Positions 13,401 through 24,664 of a DNA stretch of 64,000 bases are shown piece after piece. The notes under the pieces are model-generated. The model saw only the letters and a program-made list of their open reading frames with translations. It was not told the origin of the DNA and ran no database searches. The number at the start of each line of letters is the position of its first letter. The first letter of the stretch is position 1. The DNA is from Ancylostoma caninum (lineage: Eukaryota > Nematoda > Chromadorea > Rhabditida > Ancylostomatidae), in contig JBAJFG010000019.1 of NCBI GenBank assembly GCA_037903475.1, positions 6,633,001-6,697,000 of the forward strand, in the 5' to 3' direction. A program made the position numbers and the translations under genes.

Positions 13401-15025
13401 ATATGACTCTTCTCAAAACAGGGCCGTTAGATCCAAAATTTTCAAAACTGCCGAAGGAGGTGAATTTCAAAGTGACATCAACTGAGCTCCGGAGATGTCA
13501 GGAATCCACTGAAATTCTGTTGTATATGAATCCATTTGTTGGATGATCAATTGGTTAGAGTTTCATCACTGGAAGTCGCACAGAAGTTGATTATGAGTAG
13601 TACGTAATCAACGATTTCGAAGTTTTCAATTAAGAGTTTCTTTCATACAAAAATCTACAAGCGCAAGTGGATATTAGTAGCTCCATGCATGCGCAGTGAG
13701 CAGCTGCATTATTTGCTGAGAAAACTTATGAACAAAATTTCGAAAGGTGATTTTTAAGTCAGTATTCTATAACTATGGTATAAAAACTGGCTGGAGAAGT
13801 GTACGAGCCTAGCTTAACAGATCGGAATGGAAAACACATGAAAAATGCCTTCCCTCACTTGGAACGTCCGAAAAGAGAATGTGTTAGAGATTATGAATTG
13901 CTCCAACATAATAGTTCATACAGTAAAAGAAGCGATGCCAAAATGAGCAAGTCGGCAATGCATCGAAGCGCAAAGAAAATGTTCGAAGATTAGGATAGCA
14001 TCGACGCTTTTGCATCACATCTCAGGCTCCTACATATGTACGTTTAAAAAATTCAAATGTTTGAAGCTAAACAGCTATACCTAATGTACTAGTGCTCGAT
14101 TATAAACATGTCCAACAATATTCAATAAACACATATGAAGAGCACTGTCCTGCTAAAACCGGGCCCTAATAGAAAGCAAGGTCGCTAAATTGGACTTGAC
14201 AATTTACTCTGTTTTTTACTTGATGATTTTTTGCTTGATAGCAAGGATTCTTCGATTTTTTGCTTGATAGCAAGGATTCTTCACCCAATTCGGTCATGGC
14301 TATCCAGTCCAAGCCGTGTATTCCACCTCATAAAAGAAGATGATATCCAAACACTGCTCGAACGGAAGAAGATGCCTGTAGCTGTTAAGTGACGCGAGGT
14401 TGGGTGGCGTTCCAATCTCACATGTCATCGGCTTCTGATCAGTTCCCGTTGTGGCTATTTACACGCAAAAAGCGCACCAAAAACTAGATCTTCAAATTTG
14501 CTCAAATTGTCAAAGTTCTAGCTAGTCAGCGCCGTCAACTGGAAATTCATCTTAATAACACTCCTAGTCTAGATCAACTTCTCCTGCCGGTTACCAGAAC
14601 TTACGGTAGTAACTCGCGAGCTTTGGTAAACACGAAAGTGCACTGCCACCGGCTATTCCAGCACGCTGTACCGTAATAACTGCTCAAAACAAACAAGCAA
14701 TTTTGACAAGCTGCAGATCTTTGGCCTCCTCTCTTCAATGTGTGAAAGTTAACAGTTCGGGAGCAAATAATGAGTAAGAGATCATCGAGCACCAGCGGAT
14801 CAGAATTCGCTCTGAACTTAACGATTATTCCATGGTGATTGCTGGAATACACGGGCGTAGAGGATGTACATAACGGCAACCAAGCGATACTAAAAACATG
14901 GGGCAGTAGGAAAAGTCGCTTCTGAGAATAATCCATTTGAATGTTAGGACTTTAGGAAAGTGCAACGGCAGAGGGTTCCAATACAAATAACAATAGTTAA
15001 AATTTAATTTAACGTGTACCAACAC
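13401..15025. other. Intergenic upstream of CAP gene A
   Basis: No gene is seen. It holds the unoccupied LTR-element target (AGAAAGCAAGG, about 14171-14181). A direct tandem repeat of about 31 bp (ATTTTTTGCTTGATAGCAAG) lies at about 14225-14282 and is single-copy in B. The part from about 14160 aligns with B 39264 onward, downstream of the retroelement. Confidence 0.55.
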
Positions 15026-15033
15026 TATATAAA
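15026..15033 (+). promoter_or_regulatory. TATA box of CAP gene A
   Basis: TATATAAA lies 41 bp before the ATG at 15075. The surrounding 70 bp is nearly identical in copy B, where the same box is at 40100. Confidence 0.65.
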
Positions 15034-15074
15034 TGGGTGGTTGTTTATTGAGCACCATTAAGCGCCTGCGTGCC

Positions 15075-16373
15075 ATGCCCGCGATCAAAATCGTTTATCT
15101 AGTAAGTTCCTGATTTAGTACCTTGGTTTGATTTTGCTCAAAGCAGCGAATGCATGAATTTCAGGTTCTGTTCGCTCTCTTTAGAGCAGCGCAAGCACAA
15201 ATGAATGGCAACAATTCCAGTAACGGTTCGAGTGCTGCCCCTAACGCGACGGGTACAGCTACAAATATGACTACAGATACGACACTGGCTCCAACAACTA
15301 CAACGACTACAGTGTCTACAAGAGGACCTTGGCCTCGTTAGCAAGCGATTTTCCTTACATAAAAATCAGGAAATTGCTCAATCTACTTTCTAGAGCCTAA
15401 CTGTGGAAACCGTGCCCTCAATAATGGGTTGAGGAGAACTATCCTTCACCACCATAATGAACTCAGGTGACGGTAGACAATCGGTAGTTGTCCTGCATCT
15501 GTAAGATCGATATCGTTAAGGGGAAGCTTGGCGCGAGGACAAACGCAGGTTAGCAATGGGTGGGGAATCGCCCCTCCCGCTACGATCATGTACCGCTTGG
15601 TAGGTGTTTCATAATTGGATTGTCTCCGCTGTTGCTACTTTTCGAACAGTATAGAGAGGTCGTTCGCAGAAGCCCAGTGCATCCGCCACAACGACTAAAA
15701 AGCACATACTCTCTAGAATTAGCGCCAGCTACGGAGTACGAGACGTGCCTGTTTAGAAATACGACTGCAATGCGGAATCCTATGCACAGCAAGCAGTCAA
15801 CACCTGCAGAAAAACGGAGTTGCCCGCTCATGCGTTAGGCGGACACAAACAAAACTTGTTTATTTTCAACAATCCTCGTGCTTCGCAACAACAAGCCGTT
15901 CTTTTTGTAGGTTTCCAAAAGAAAACATCTGTTGTGATAGAAGACGAAATCTTTAAGGCGATTGCAACTTGGTGGAGTCAGCTAGCAAGATTTGGCATGC
16001 GCTCTAACATGATGTTCCAACAGAGCGAGTTCAAACGTGGAGCTAGGAATGTGTTAAATTGGGCTAAGGTAAGCCGTTGTAGATGAAAAGCTCGGTTTGT
16101 AGTAAAGTTCAATCTTATAGATGGCCTGGTGGAGTACCCAGAGAGTAGGATGCGCTGCGAGGAACTGCGGCTCATATTATGCGGTGTCTTGCATGTACAG
16201 TCCTGGGTAAATCATAACACACTCATAACACGTGCACAGAATAGAACCGCATCAATAATTAAGGAACTGCTTTCAGTGGCGCTATCGTCAACGACTATGT
16301 ATACCGAGTTGGAGCTGTGTGCTCTGACTGCCATGGTGGTCAATGTGATGGTCAGGCCCTTTGCCGATGGTGA
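15075..16373 (+). CDS. Secreted SCP/TAPS (CAP-domain, ASP-like) protein, copy A
   Basis: Eight exons, 264 residues: 15075-15101, 15165-15336, 15394-15466, 15521-15599, 15757-15906, 15958-16068, 16121-16206, 16277-16373. Residues 1-20 are a signal peptide. Residues 21-66 form a Thr/Asn/Ser/Ala-rich linker that is probably O-glycosylated and has NxS/T sequons. Residues 67-264 are a CAP domain: HHHNELRGSLARGQ (85-98), NNPRASQQQ (155-163), AIATWW (168-173), NWAKMAWWSTQRVGC (201-215), SCMYSPGG (227-234) and a Cys-rich end with CRW. Ten cysteines (70, 121, 134, 215, 220, 228, 248, 251, 256, 262) fit the ASP fold. The usual GEN Glu and the His of GH(F/Y)TQ are not seen (GHKQN, VLNWAK), so the metal-binding tetrad looks incomplete. 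The 51-bp intron 5 has donor GTAGGT; retaining it would stay in frame and add 17 residues. Intron 2 uses donor GTTAGC; reading through it gives a false stop at 15339. ASPs are secreted proteins linked to parasitism; the exact role is unknown. Confidence 0.88.
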
Positions 16374-16500
16374 TAACCGCAACTTCACTACACATTTTAT
16401 CAACAACCTTTCGAAAAGATGAGCAGATGGACATAATTAGATAGTGTAACCAACATGTTACTTGCACTTTTGGTCTTTTTATGTTGTACGCTCAATTTCA

Positions 16501-16506
16501 AATAAA
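16501..16506 (+). promoter_or_regulatory. Polyadenylation signal of CAP gene A
   Basis: AATAAA lies 128 bp after the stop codon of the CAP gene and is conserved at the same offset in copy B (41543). Confidence 0.55.
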
Positions 16507-19091
16507 ATGGCAGATGATTCTGTTGTCATTTATGGAGGTCCTGAGAACGAAGGCGCTGAGTACACTGCTACATAAGCAGCACGTTTTCAGTAGTGTTACA
16601 CATTAGAGGCGATTTTCATAAGTTAAGAGAGAACTGTGACATAGTCACTAACGGCCGGTAATTCCGAAAAAGAAAACGTCACATTTACTTGTCACTTTAT
16701 TCAAAATAGGTTCAACAAAATGAAATTGGAGGAAAAGAACGAAAGACAGCCCATTTCGCAAATTTGCATCTGTAGTTGGATAAAATACTGAGGTTTCATA
16801 ATTTCTTGCTCAGCTATTTCTGTTGGAAATTTCAAACAGATTGAAACGTGATATTGCAGAATTCATTTCCCTCGAAATCTTCATTTATTTCTCATATTTC
16901 CACGTTGAAGTCAAGACTTCATACTCCATCATTTGGAGATCCAATATTAATAAGCAACATAATCAATAATCAAGAGTTGAACGATAATGAAACTAGTGAA
17001 TGTGAACTCTGTCTTTCTCAATAGTAAAACTGGTTCTAGAGTCGGGGCAAATTGTTTGGAATCAGCAACTGCAATTCCAGGACAAGCTGACAACAAGTTG
17101 ACAAATATCTCTCAAAGTAGGATAAATAATGTGAAGTTTACCTGTGCCATAAGTTATCAGAATAAGTATTGCACAACAAAATAATCACCAAGGCTATTTT
17201 TCCATTCAAAACAACAGGAGAGCCCAGTTTCTCAACTGATGTCGAATTCTCATTCTTTATTGTCACTATTTTGCCCATCTTAGTTTAGCAGAACTTCTTT
17301 CGCACCTCCCTTTTTATAGTTCCTTTTTTCCTGGATGAGCCCAAAAACTGTTAAATTTTTGTCAAAAAAGTGCTACTGCTAAAACATGCTTCTACAGTTG
17401 TTACAAACGAGGATGCCTTTTAGACAAGAAATTTTCTTCAATAATGGCATTTCTTGGTGCATCACAAATCTGAGAGATCTAATGATTATGAGAAGCACAA
17501 TTGCTGGGAATTTGCAATGACATGTGAGGGGGAGGATTACAGCCGAGCCCCCTTGCACGCAACGCAACACCTGCGTCGTAGCACTCCTATTGTATGCACA
17601 TCAGCACATTTCATCTACAACTTCAGGTAACATTCTCGTTCTCAAACAATCTTGTGCTGTGCACGTGAGGGCGAGTCCGAAGCAGTGAATTCGTCTATGC
17701 ATATCATCCAACAAGCGCTGGCCTTCATTGCTTTTCAAGTTGTAGTAGAGGGAAAAGTTCTCACATTACTGCCGTAGATACGGATTTTTGAAGATCTCTT
17801 TTCATTATATATGTTTAGACTCCGTTTCTTGCATTCCCCCTATACGGATTCTAAACATCTGAATATGCCTTTTCTGCACTCATCAGCAAGCGAACCTAAG
17901 TTTCACAACTTCATTAGTAGTTTTGTTCATTCCTTCCGGCATTCATGCACTAGGAATCATGATACCGAGATATATCAGAATGGTTTTTTTCTCTCAAGCT
18001 CAGCACATTCTCCCACTCCTAAAGAAAACATACACACATGAAAACACTGAATGAAAAGCCGGCATTAACTGCACCTGACTAAGAGGTTTCGCTTCTGCTA
18101 CGCCGATACCCCCAAGATTGAGAATATTGTGGAGCGTGGGCTAAGGAATATCCAAAAGCGGCTCCGAGTTTACGAGAACCTAACTCATGTTCGAGACAGT
18201 CTCCTGAAATCCATCGTTGGCGTTTTGCGACTATAGTAAGCAGGAGCTAACCCGAATTGGCGTGATCATTGGCCCAAATACCTCGATCATAGTGTGCGGC
18301 CACAGTCCTTTGAATGTACACCGAAAAAACAGTGAGCAGGAGCTTTGTCACACGTGTGGAAATGTCGGATGAGTCGTTGTGACCTCTTTCGCAGCTTAAT
18401 CCAAACCTCCCATCTAACACTAACATAGATGTTGGGAAACTGTATCCGTTCTTCCTCCAGAAATACATTGCCGGACAATCACTACTGCATCGCAGAATAC
18501 CGCCCCTCTGGCCTGCCGCGCCACACCAGCTTCGCAATGAAGCAGACTAGTTGGCTGCTGTGGTTTTTCGGGCTTTGTCGATATTGAGGTTTTGATTATG
18601 CTCTGATCGGAACACTTCGGAATGAAGACAGAGACACAAAGAAAACGGTGGAAAACACCACGAGAACATAAGAACTTGATCCTTCTGCTGCTCGGTCGTT
18701 GTTAGCTCATGAAAGTGAAGTGTGTTCTATATTAATTCACACATGAGATTGCGATATGCTCTGATTTCATTTTTCACTTGTCACTTGACTCTTGCGGATT
18801 CACAGTATTTCGAAGAAAAGATTGCTTGCTAGACAATTACGTATGCTCGTGCGGCGGGATCACAAAGTGAAATGTGATCGGCCTTTCTGTTCAGCGTCTA
18901 TTTCTGTTTATATTACCCCTACTTCTCTTTTCAATTTGTCGGCCACCAGTAAAAATCAACAAATAAGTCCAGGTTAGTCCGTTTGCCCGATCTCCTATGC
19001 TGAATAGTGGATCCGTGGCATACTCAGAACCCAAAAACAACTTGTCGACAAACAATGGCGAGCAATTTTGTGACCGCATCGAAACTTGCTT
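16507..19091. other. Unit A distal intergenic with conserved open frames
   Basis: No recognised gene is present. A 65-codon frame at 16987-17184 encodes exactly the same peptide in B (42026-42223), with three silent differences. On the minus strand, a TATAAAAA at about 17315-17322 precedes an ATG at 17282 and a 46-codon frame ending at a GTAAAC donor near 17142; I could not find a second exon in phase. Near 18100-18380 there is a frameshifted relative of the open frame at 43109-43411. Confidence 0.4.
18067..18375 (+). pseudogene. Frameshifted copy of the unrecognised open frame in unit B
   Basis: This is homologous to 43109-43411 in unit B. It reads the same charged peptide (VERGLRNIQKRLRVYENL) until about 18230, where an extra base (CGTTTTGCG versus CGTTTGTG in B) shifts the frame into a TAG. 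If the B frame is a gene, this copy is broken; if not, it is simply neutral divergence. Confidence 0.4.
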
Positions 19092-19978
19092 TTCCTTCCG
19101 CTTCTTTTTTTTGCCGTTTCCCGAGATTCATGCCTTTTCCTCTTGTAAACGTTGAGCTCAAGCTTGAGTGGTACTTTGCAATTTTCGCCACCATCTTAGT
19201 TTCACCCTATTTTCAAGTTTTCATACTACTTGATATATTTGTGACCAATGGTCGTGCAAACTTTTAGACTGCTAACGAACTGGTACACTTTGACTTACAT
19301 ACAGGTACGTAGCTGGTACGCAATTCATTGTTGGAATCACTGCGAACTGATGTCTCAGCTATCCCTAGAAGTGCCAAGTATGAAGAATTTTTCCAAAGGA
19401 AGCCGTGCAAATAACAGTGGAATGGACCACAAAAAAACCCATGTTTTGGGAGAGGTCAGAAAACGCGGTGCAGCCCCCCCCCCATCCTCACGGCATTTAT
19501 TTTAGACTTCTACATACTATTTTCAACTCCTATGGTTAAGTGTTCTCCTAAGAATAGCATTGATAGGTGATAAAAAGAGACATTTTGTCTCCAGAGATTT
19601 TCTGGACATGTAAGTGTGCTAAAAAGTCGGGAAGAGGGACAAGTACATAGTTGATTAGATGGAGTTTTCACCACTATCCGTGACACATCTAAGGACAGAG
19701 AAGAAGAGTAATGGAGAGGAGAGATGGAGTTATATCTGAAACGCCTTTTTAAGTTATGAAAATCTATTTCCTGAAAACGGAACAGATTATTGTCCATTTT
19801 AAAAGATTGAGCGTATGTATCCCACCACGTTATTGCAGAAATTCCCATGAAAAAAAATCTTGAAACTTATGCTAGAACATAACATCAGCTTGGACGAATG
19901 TCACGTTAGTGGTGAATGTTTCAAAATACGTCGACTGTTTCTACATAGACACGTCAACCTGTTTCACGGATTCCTTAA

Positions 19979-20399
19979 AGGCAGTGTGTCACCTCGTTTC
20001 GTGAGCTGAAAGTACCAGCAGACTCTAGACCTCCCCGTCACGCTAATTCCAAAGATGTACGTCAAAGCTCATAAAAATGACCAAAACCCGTTTTCGGAGG
20101 GTCCGAAAGTGCAGTTCACGGACCACCTGGACAGAACGGAGCGGTCCGTGAATGTGCTGGCTGCCCGCCACGTCTGCAGCGTTGGCCAACACGTCTAGAC
20201 CTGTCCGATCGATGAGATCAACGGCTTCACGCGTTCACTCGGCTCGACAAACTGTTACAAACTCCGTTCCGAAAAACGTTTAAAAATAGGGGTTAAAGAC
20301 CTTTTTGTAATATTTTAGGTACACCGTTGGATTCAGCGTGTCGAGGCGATTCAGAATCTGGTAAAATCTCAGGCACGAAAACGAGGTGACACACTGCCT
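19979..20399. mobile_element. TIR element with AGGCAG ends, TTAA flanks
   Basis: This 421-bp insertion is specific to unit B. Its ends are inverted repeats (AGGCAGTGTGTCACCTCGTTT and its complement), flanked on both sides by TTAA (19975-19978, 20400-20403). Unit A has a short unoccupied sequence at the matching place (about 4045-4052), although it reads TGAG rather than TTAA. No coding sequence is present. TTAA flanks are the piggyBac hallmark, but a TA duplication cannot be excluded because the junction is palindromic. Confidence 0.75.
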
Positions 20400-20403
20400 T
20401 TAA

Positions 20404-21674
20404 AGACTTTTCACTCAGGATCCCATCAACTAGGCGTTTTTTCTGAAGGTTGCTGTTCCACCATTACAATGTGAAAATCCAACTTCAACCATGCATATTT
20501 TGTCTACGCCAACGATACAAATTGGACAGAATTTGCTCAAAATTCTGTAGAACCTTGCAAATTTTGGACCAGCAAAGGGGCTTTCAAATGATTTCAGTTC
20601 CTGCGCAGGCTCGATTGGGTCGGCGTTCCGCTTTGGAGCGCGGCTAAACGGCTTGCGATAGTGCCTTGGAGCGAGCGGAGAAGGGCAAATACTCACAAGA
20701 TAGGAGATGATAAGTGATAGTGTGTGAGGCGTATGATAGCACATGCCTATAAGTATACGGGGTATGGTAGGAGGTTGGAAACTTATGTGTTTGAACAGAG
20801 AAATTGTGCCCGCGACAGGCTCAGCTTGTACCCTAGCCTGTCTGAAACAGGCTGGCCCCTTTACCGAGCATAGAATTCCTGGATTCACATAAGTTTTGTG
20901 ATTTGAGAGCACACATTTATTTTGAGTGCTATGACGCTTCTTCACCCCAAATTTGGTGTCAATCGGTTAAGCCTGCCTCGAGTTAACGGGAGAGCCTTGC
21001 AATCACTCAGACTCAGAATGTGAGCGTATACTTTTCTAGTTCACATAAGTTTAGATTGTCTCTCTCAAAATCTTCTAGTGTTCCCTTAGTTCTTATCTCA
21101 CTGAAGATTCCAGCTCAATCCATGCAGATTCCGCGGCGCAGGAGTCGTTTAAGTCCTCCGGATTATGGGAACCTGTACATGATCTGCTCCAATCGAACTT
21201 TTAAACATCGATCGCCGCAACTGCACTGCTAAAGCTACGAGCGGTTCTTTTGCGAGCCTTTTTCGTCTTTCATCACCTTTATCAACGCATTTCTTTTCTT
21301 TGGACCAACGAACCCAAAGTTTTTCTGGGGCTCGGTCCCGAACCCTTACGAAGCCCCTTTTGCTCTTCGACCCTTTTACGAAGCCCAGCTTGCCCACCGA
21401 CAAGCTGCGCTGGGGCCTGATTCCCTCTGCCAACGCGCTCCATGGTTGCGGACAGTAGAGCCAATTAGTTACTGCTATGTTTAGTGTGTAAGCTACTTGT
21501 TAAGATCTGAATAAGACGCTAGCATCGAAAGCTTATTATGTAAGTAAAACAGAGGGAGCTCTCATCTTGCACCGAACAGAGCTGGAAACTGTTGTAATTC
21601 ATTATGCTTTTGTCTCTGAGCCCCATCTGATGTTCACTTTCCCAAGGTTATTCGAACCCTTTTCTGATGTCTTT
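20404..21674. other. Unit B rearranged intergenic segment
   Basis: This stretch begins similar to A 4052-4240, then about 20610-21430 has no counterpart in A. It re-aligns with A from about 21440 (A 5455). The unmatched part looks repeat-derived. Long frames on the minus strand (20430-20945 and 21149-21433) have no family signature that I recognise. Confidence 0.4.
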
Positions 21675-21950
21675 TGTACCCGTCTTACTGGTTGCGGGAT
21701 TTTGCTGCTGTATTCGCAGTCCGGTGGTTCAGTTTTATTGCATGCTTGTATTCACATGACAATTGTAAACGGACGTAAGTAGTAGTCATACCGTGCTTTT
21801 ATGCAGCACGGTACCATATCACAATAACCCAGATGCGCTGCAGGGCGCATCTGTGTAAACAAGAAACAACATCGAGCAGTGACTGATTGAGGGGTAACGG
21901 CAACATAATGTGAAATCTATGAACTATGCGTTATGCGGAGCATAACATCT
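21675..21950. mobile_element. Unit B-specific insertion with two perfect hairpins
   Basis: Relative to A (about 5712), about 280 bp are inserted, bounded by a repeated TCTTT. It contains two adjacent perfect hairpins: CCGTGC/GCACGG (21791-21796 with 21806-21811) and CAGATGCGC/GCGCATCTG (21830-21838 with 21845-21853). There is no coding sequence. This is a small non-autonomous element of unknown class. Confidence 0.5.
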
Positions 21951-23069
21951 TTATTCTTGAAATCTTTTGGTGTATATAACGCCTTCGTCCGACTCTTGGT
22001 GAGGTGCTTGGCGGACTATGCGTTACGTCGTTCAAATTCAACCCCGTTCCTGGCCTTTGAAGACGGCAAGAGTGTCAAAACCTAAGGCAATGAATAATTC
22101 CAAGTAAAACCTCGTAAGCAATACATAGACGAATGTCACAATGTCAGAGATTCAGAGAAACGTAAACGTCTGAATTATCCATGTTTTATTCGGCACTCTT
22201 TTTCGCTATTCCATGTGAATTTACACCTTACGAAGCATGTCGGGGCAATGCCACCTAAATCCCCCTTCCCAACACCCTTGGCTCACCCCCATTAAGGCAG
22301 TCAATGGTTCCAAAACACTTTCCGGGCCACATGCGCTAACGAAGCGGGAAAACGCTCCGAAAAACGAAACAGAATAAACATCTTCTGCGAAGGGCACATC
22401 ATTAGAGCAGCGTGCAGAAGCAGCAGCAAAAGAAAACGTAGACGACGAGCGACAACGACATTATTAGCACTTCAAGCAAATGTATGTCGGTTACCGCTAC
22501 ATACTTGTTAGGCCTTTCAGCTGGATCGTGCGTTCCACCGAACACCCAGGTTTTCTAGGTTGTTTGTCCTACTTCTAATGCTTTTTAGGAGGAGCGATCA
22601 ACAGAAGATTTCTACTTTCGCTAATACGAGAGCTATGCAGTTGAGAAAGCATGGTTCATAGTTAAGCAACTTTTTACCCATGCCTAACAAGCGGTAGAAT
22701 TTTCCTTGAAAATAACAAAATATGCATGTGGGACGAATGAGTTATTCTCGAGAAGTACAGAACGTTTTTGGTGAACAAATCTGCCAATTTAACGACACTA
22801 GTGCTTCAACTTTTCCTTAACTACTTAAGCAATTAACAAATTTCGGAGCTAGTGGGTAAGGTCGAGCTTATTGGTAGGTTCATCTTCCTGTTGCCGGAAG
22901 AGCTACTACAGTACTTACTTGATAGATGTCCAGCATTTCAATGATTATCCCAAATAGTACTATTCCCAAAACTAGGCACGCTCAGGGCGCTCGTCAAAAT
23001 AACTGGCTAAACATGGAATTTCTGAACAGTTGTGGGTCATGAGAGTCATGTGGTTAGTTTTATTTACAA
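21951..23069. other. Unit B intergenic before the Helitron
   Basis: This aligns with A from about 5713 to 6858. No gene is recognised. Confidence 0.45.
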
Positions 23070-23635
23070 CTAGCTGCCCTACCCGGCTTCGTGTTTTACT
23101 ACCTTGGCTACATCACACTACTAAGGCATTAAAATCTCCATAATTTTGGTGATCAGCATGTTAGCGAAGCCCAAGTGACCCTTCCACATCGACTTTTGGG
23201 CGAAAACTTAGCAAAGCTATTCCGGTGATATTGAATCGACGCATTCGAACAAAGTGGTTGTCATATTGATATTCAGCGTATCGAGGAACCCCAGGAGACA
23301 TGTCTTCACCGCTCCATTGGGCAATGGAACCAAAAATCGATAAAATCAACAAATCAATATTTCGTGCAAAATGGTTGTCATATTTGTATTCAGCGTATTT
23401 AGAAACCCCAGAAGACATCTTCACCCCCGACCCCTGGGCAAAAATAACGAAAAATCAATAAAATCGATATAATCAATAAATCAATCGATAGTCATAGGTG
23501 CAAAGTGGCCTATAACCTCCGCCGGCTCGCGTAGGACATGTATGCAAAATTTGATCCGGATCGGTTCACCCTCCGCGATTTCTATTCATTACATACATAC
23601 ACACATATACAAACTTTGACTTTTATATATACAGA
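23070..23635 (-). mobile_element. Non-autonomous Helitron, minus orientation
   Basis: Read on the minus strand, the 566-bp element starts TCTGTATATATAAAAG and ends GGGTAGGGCAGCTAG. It lies between a host A and a host T, without target duplication. Unit A has the empty site (ATTTCA followed by TTGTAG on the minus strand, junction at 6858/6859). TC...CTAG ends and insertion at an AT dinucleotide are the Helitron rules. It has no Rep/helicase frame and is related to the copy at 4376. Confidence 0.88.
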
Positions 23636-24493
23636 TGAAATAATTTATTGGCTGTGATAAAAACTTCCACAGGACTTCTACAATGTTAAAAAAGTCGAAG
23701 ATAAATTTGTGTTGGGCCATTCCAACTGTTAGGTAGGTCGGGAAATCTTGAACAAAATTTTACACTTCTCTTTCCGAACAACCAAAACATTTTGTTCATG
23801 AATGGAACCTGATCTGTCAATTTTTACAATAGCGAAGTAGTAAAAGATCCTACCACATCTTATTGTCAACGACTCCCAATTCAAGGCCAAGAAACTCGGG
23901 ATAGAAAAATAAATGATGGTGCAAGACTTTCGGACCAGTAGACTTTCTCGCTTCCACAATCATTATAATGCGTCATATTTCATCTTATTCTCTACTTTTT
24001 CCTAGAAGGATTTGAGGGACTACTCAGATTGGTTCCAATTATAACAGACCATAGCCACATACATAGTAGCTCGAAAACTATGTAATCCAGGCCTGATAAC
24101 TTCTGCAAATACATAGATATATTGTATTTCGAGTGAAGAGCACAGCTTTCAAATTTCCATGAAGCTATGACTGGCGCAAGTTACATCCTAGAAGATGTGA
24201 ATGTATCAAGTGTGACGCAAATAACATACATGTGCTTGCAAAATTCATCACAGGATTGTCTCACCAATGCAATTATTCCTGGGGAATTTGTGGGAGCTGC
24301 TGTTTTTGCAGAGGCTTACCCCACTTTTTCTCCCCTCCGCTCCCCCTCCCCCCCCCCCATCTTCTTCTTCCTTGCGACTTTCATCTTACATGTGATGGTA
24401 ATAACAGATATGAAACCAAGTATGCGCCAATACAGAAATTTCATGCATCTTATCTTCTAATTTCCTAAAACTGTCCGAATTATCTCAATTTTT
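23636..24493. other. Unit B intergenic
   Basis: This aligns with A 6859 to about 7725. It includes the counterpart of A 7418-7696; the two frames agree for about 50 codons and then differ by indels in a C-rich tract (24340-24360). Confidence 0.4.
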
Positions 24494-24664
24494 ATTTATT
24501 TATTTACTTATTTATTTATTTGCACGCGCTGGTGCGCCTTACACTAGCAAGGAAGGAGAACAAAACAAAAGCGAACATTAGCAATACTGAAACTCAGATC
24601 CAAGAGAACTCGCGAATGAGGTAAAAAACGACCGAAAGTGTTAACTAAACCGGAAGTAGGCGTT
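24494..24664 (-). mobile_element. 5'-truncated RTE-like non-LTR retrotransposon tail
   Basis: This insertion of about 170 bp is absent from A (uninterrupted around 7726). On the minus strand it ends in GTAAGGCGCACCAGCGCG followed by a run of AAAT units (TTTA repeats at 24494-24522 on plus). A short 3' fragment with an AAAT-type microsatellite tail is characteristic of RTE-clade retrotransposons. No protein is encoded. Confidence 0.65.

Larger units (their letters stand above)
3129..19091 (+). repeat. Tandem segmental duplication, unit A
   Basis: This segment of about 16 kb is repeated head-to-tail as unit B. Homology begins at TTCCTTCCGCTT (3129; B equivalent 19092) and runs to GCTTGCTTTTCC, which ends at 19095 in A and 44134 in B. 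TTCC occurs at the left edge (3129), at the internal junction (19092) and at the right edge (44131), so the junction has 4-bp microhomology. Colinear landmarks include 7418 with 24167, 10693 with 27238, 13269 with 28882, 15075 with 40138 and 16987 with 42026. Sampled intergenic identity is about 93-95% by eye, rising to about 98-99% from roughly 15340 to 16700. Confidence 0.93.

Noticed and set aside
15150..15341. Small secreted Thr-rich peptide gene ending at the TAG at 15339
   Set aside because: The TAG lies within the intron that starts at 15337. Splicing to 15394 continues in phase into a complete CAP domain, and the same holds in copy B.
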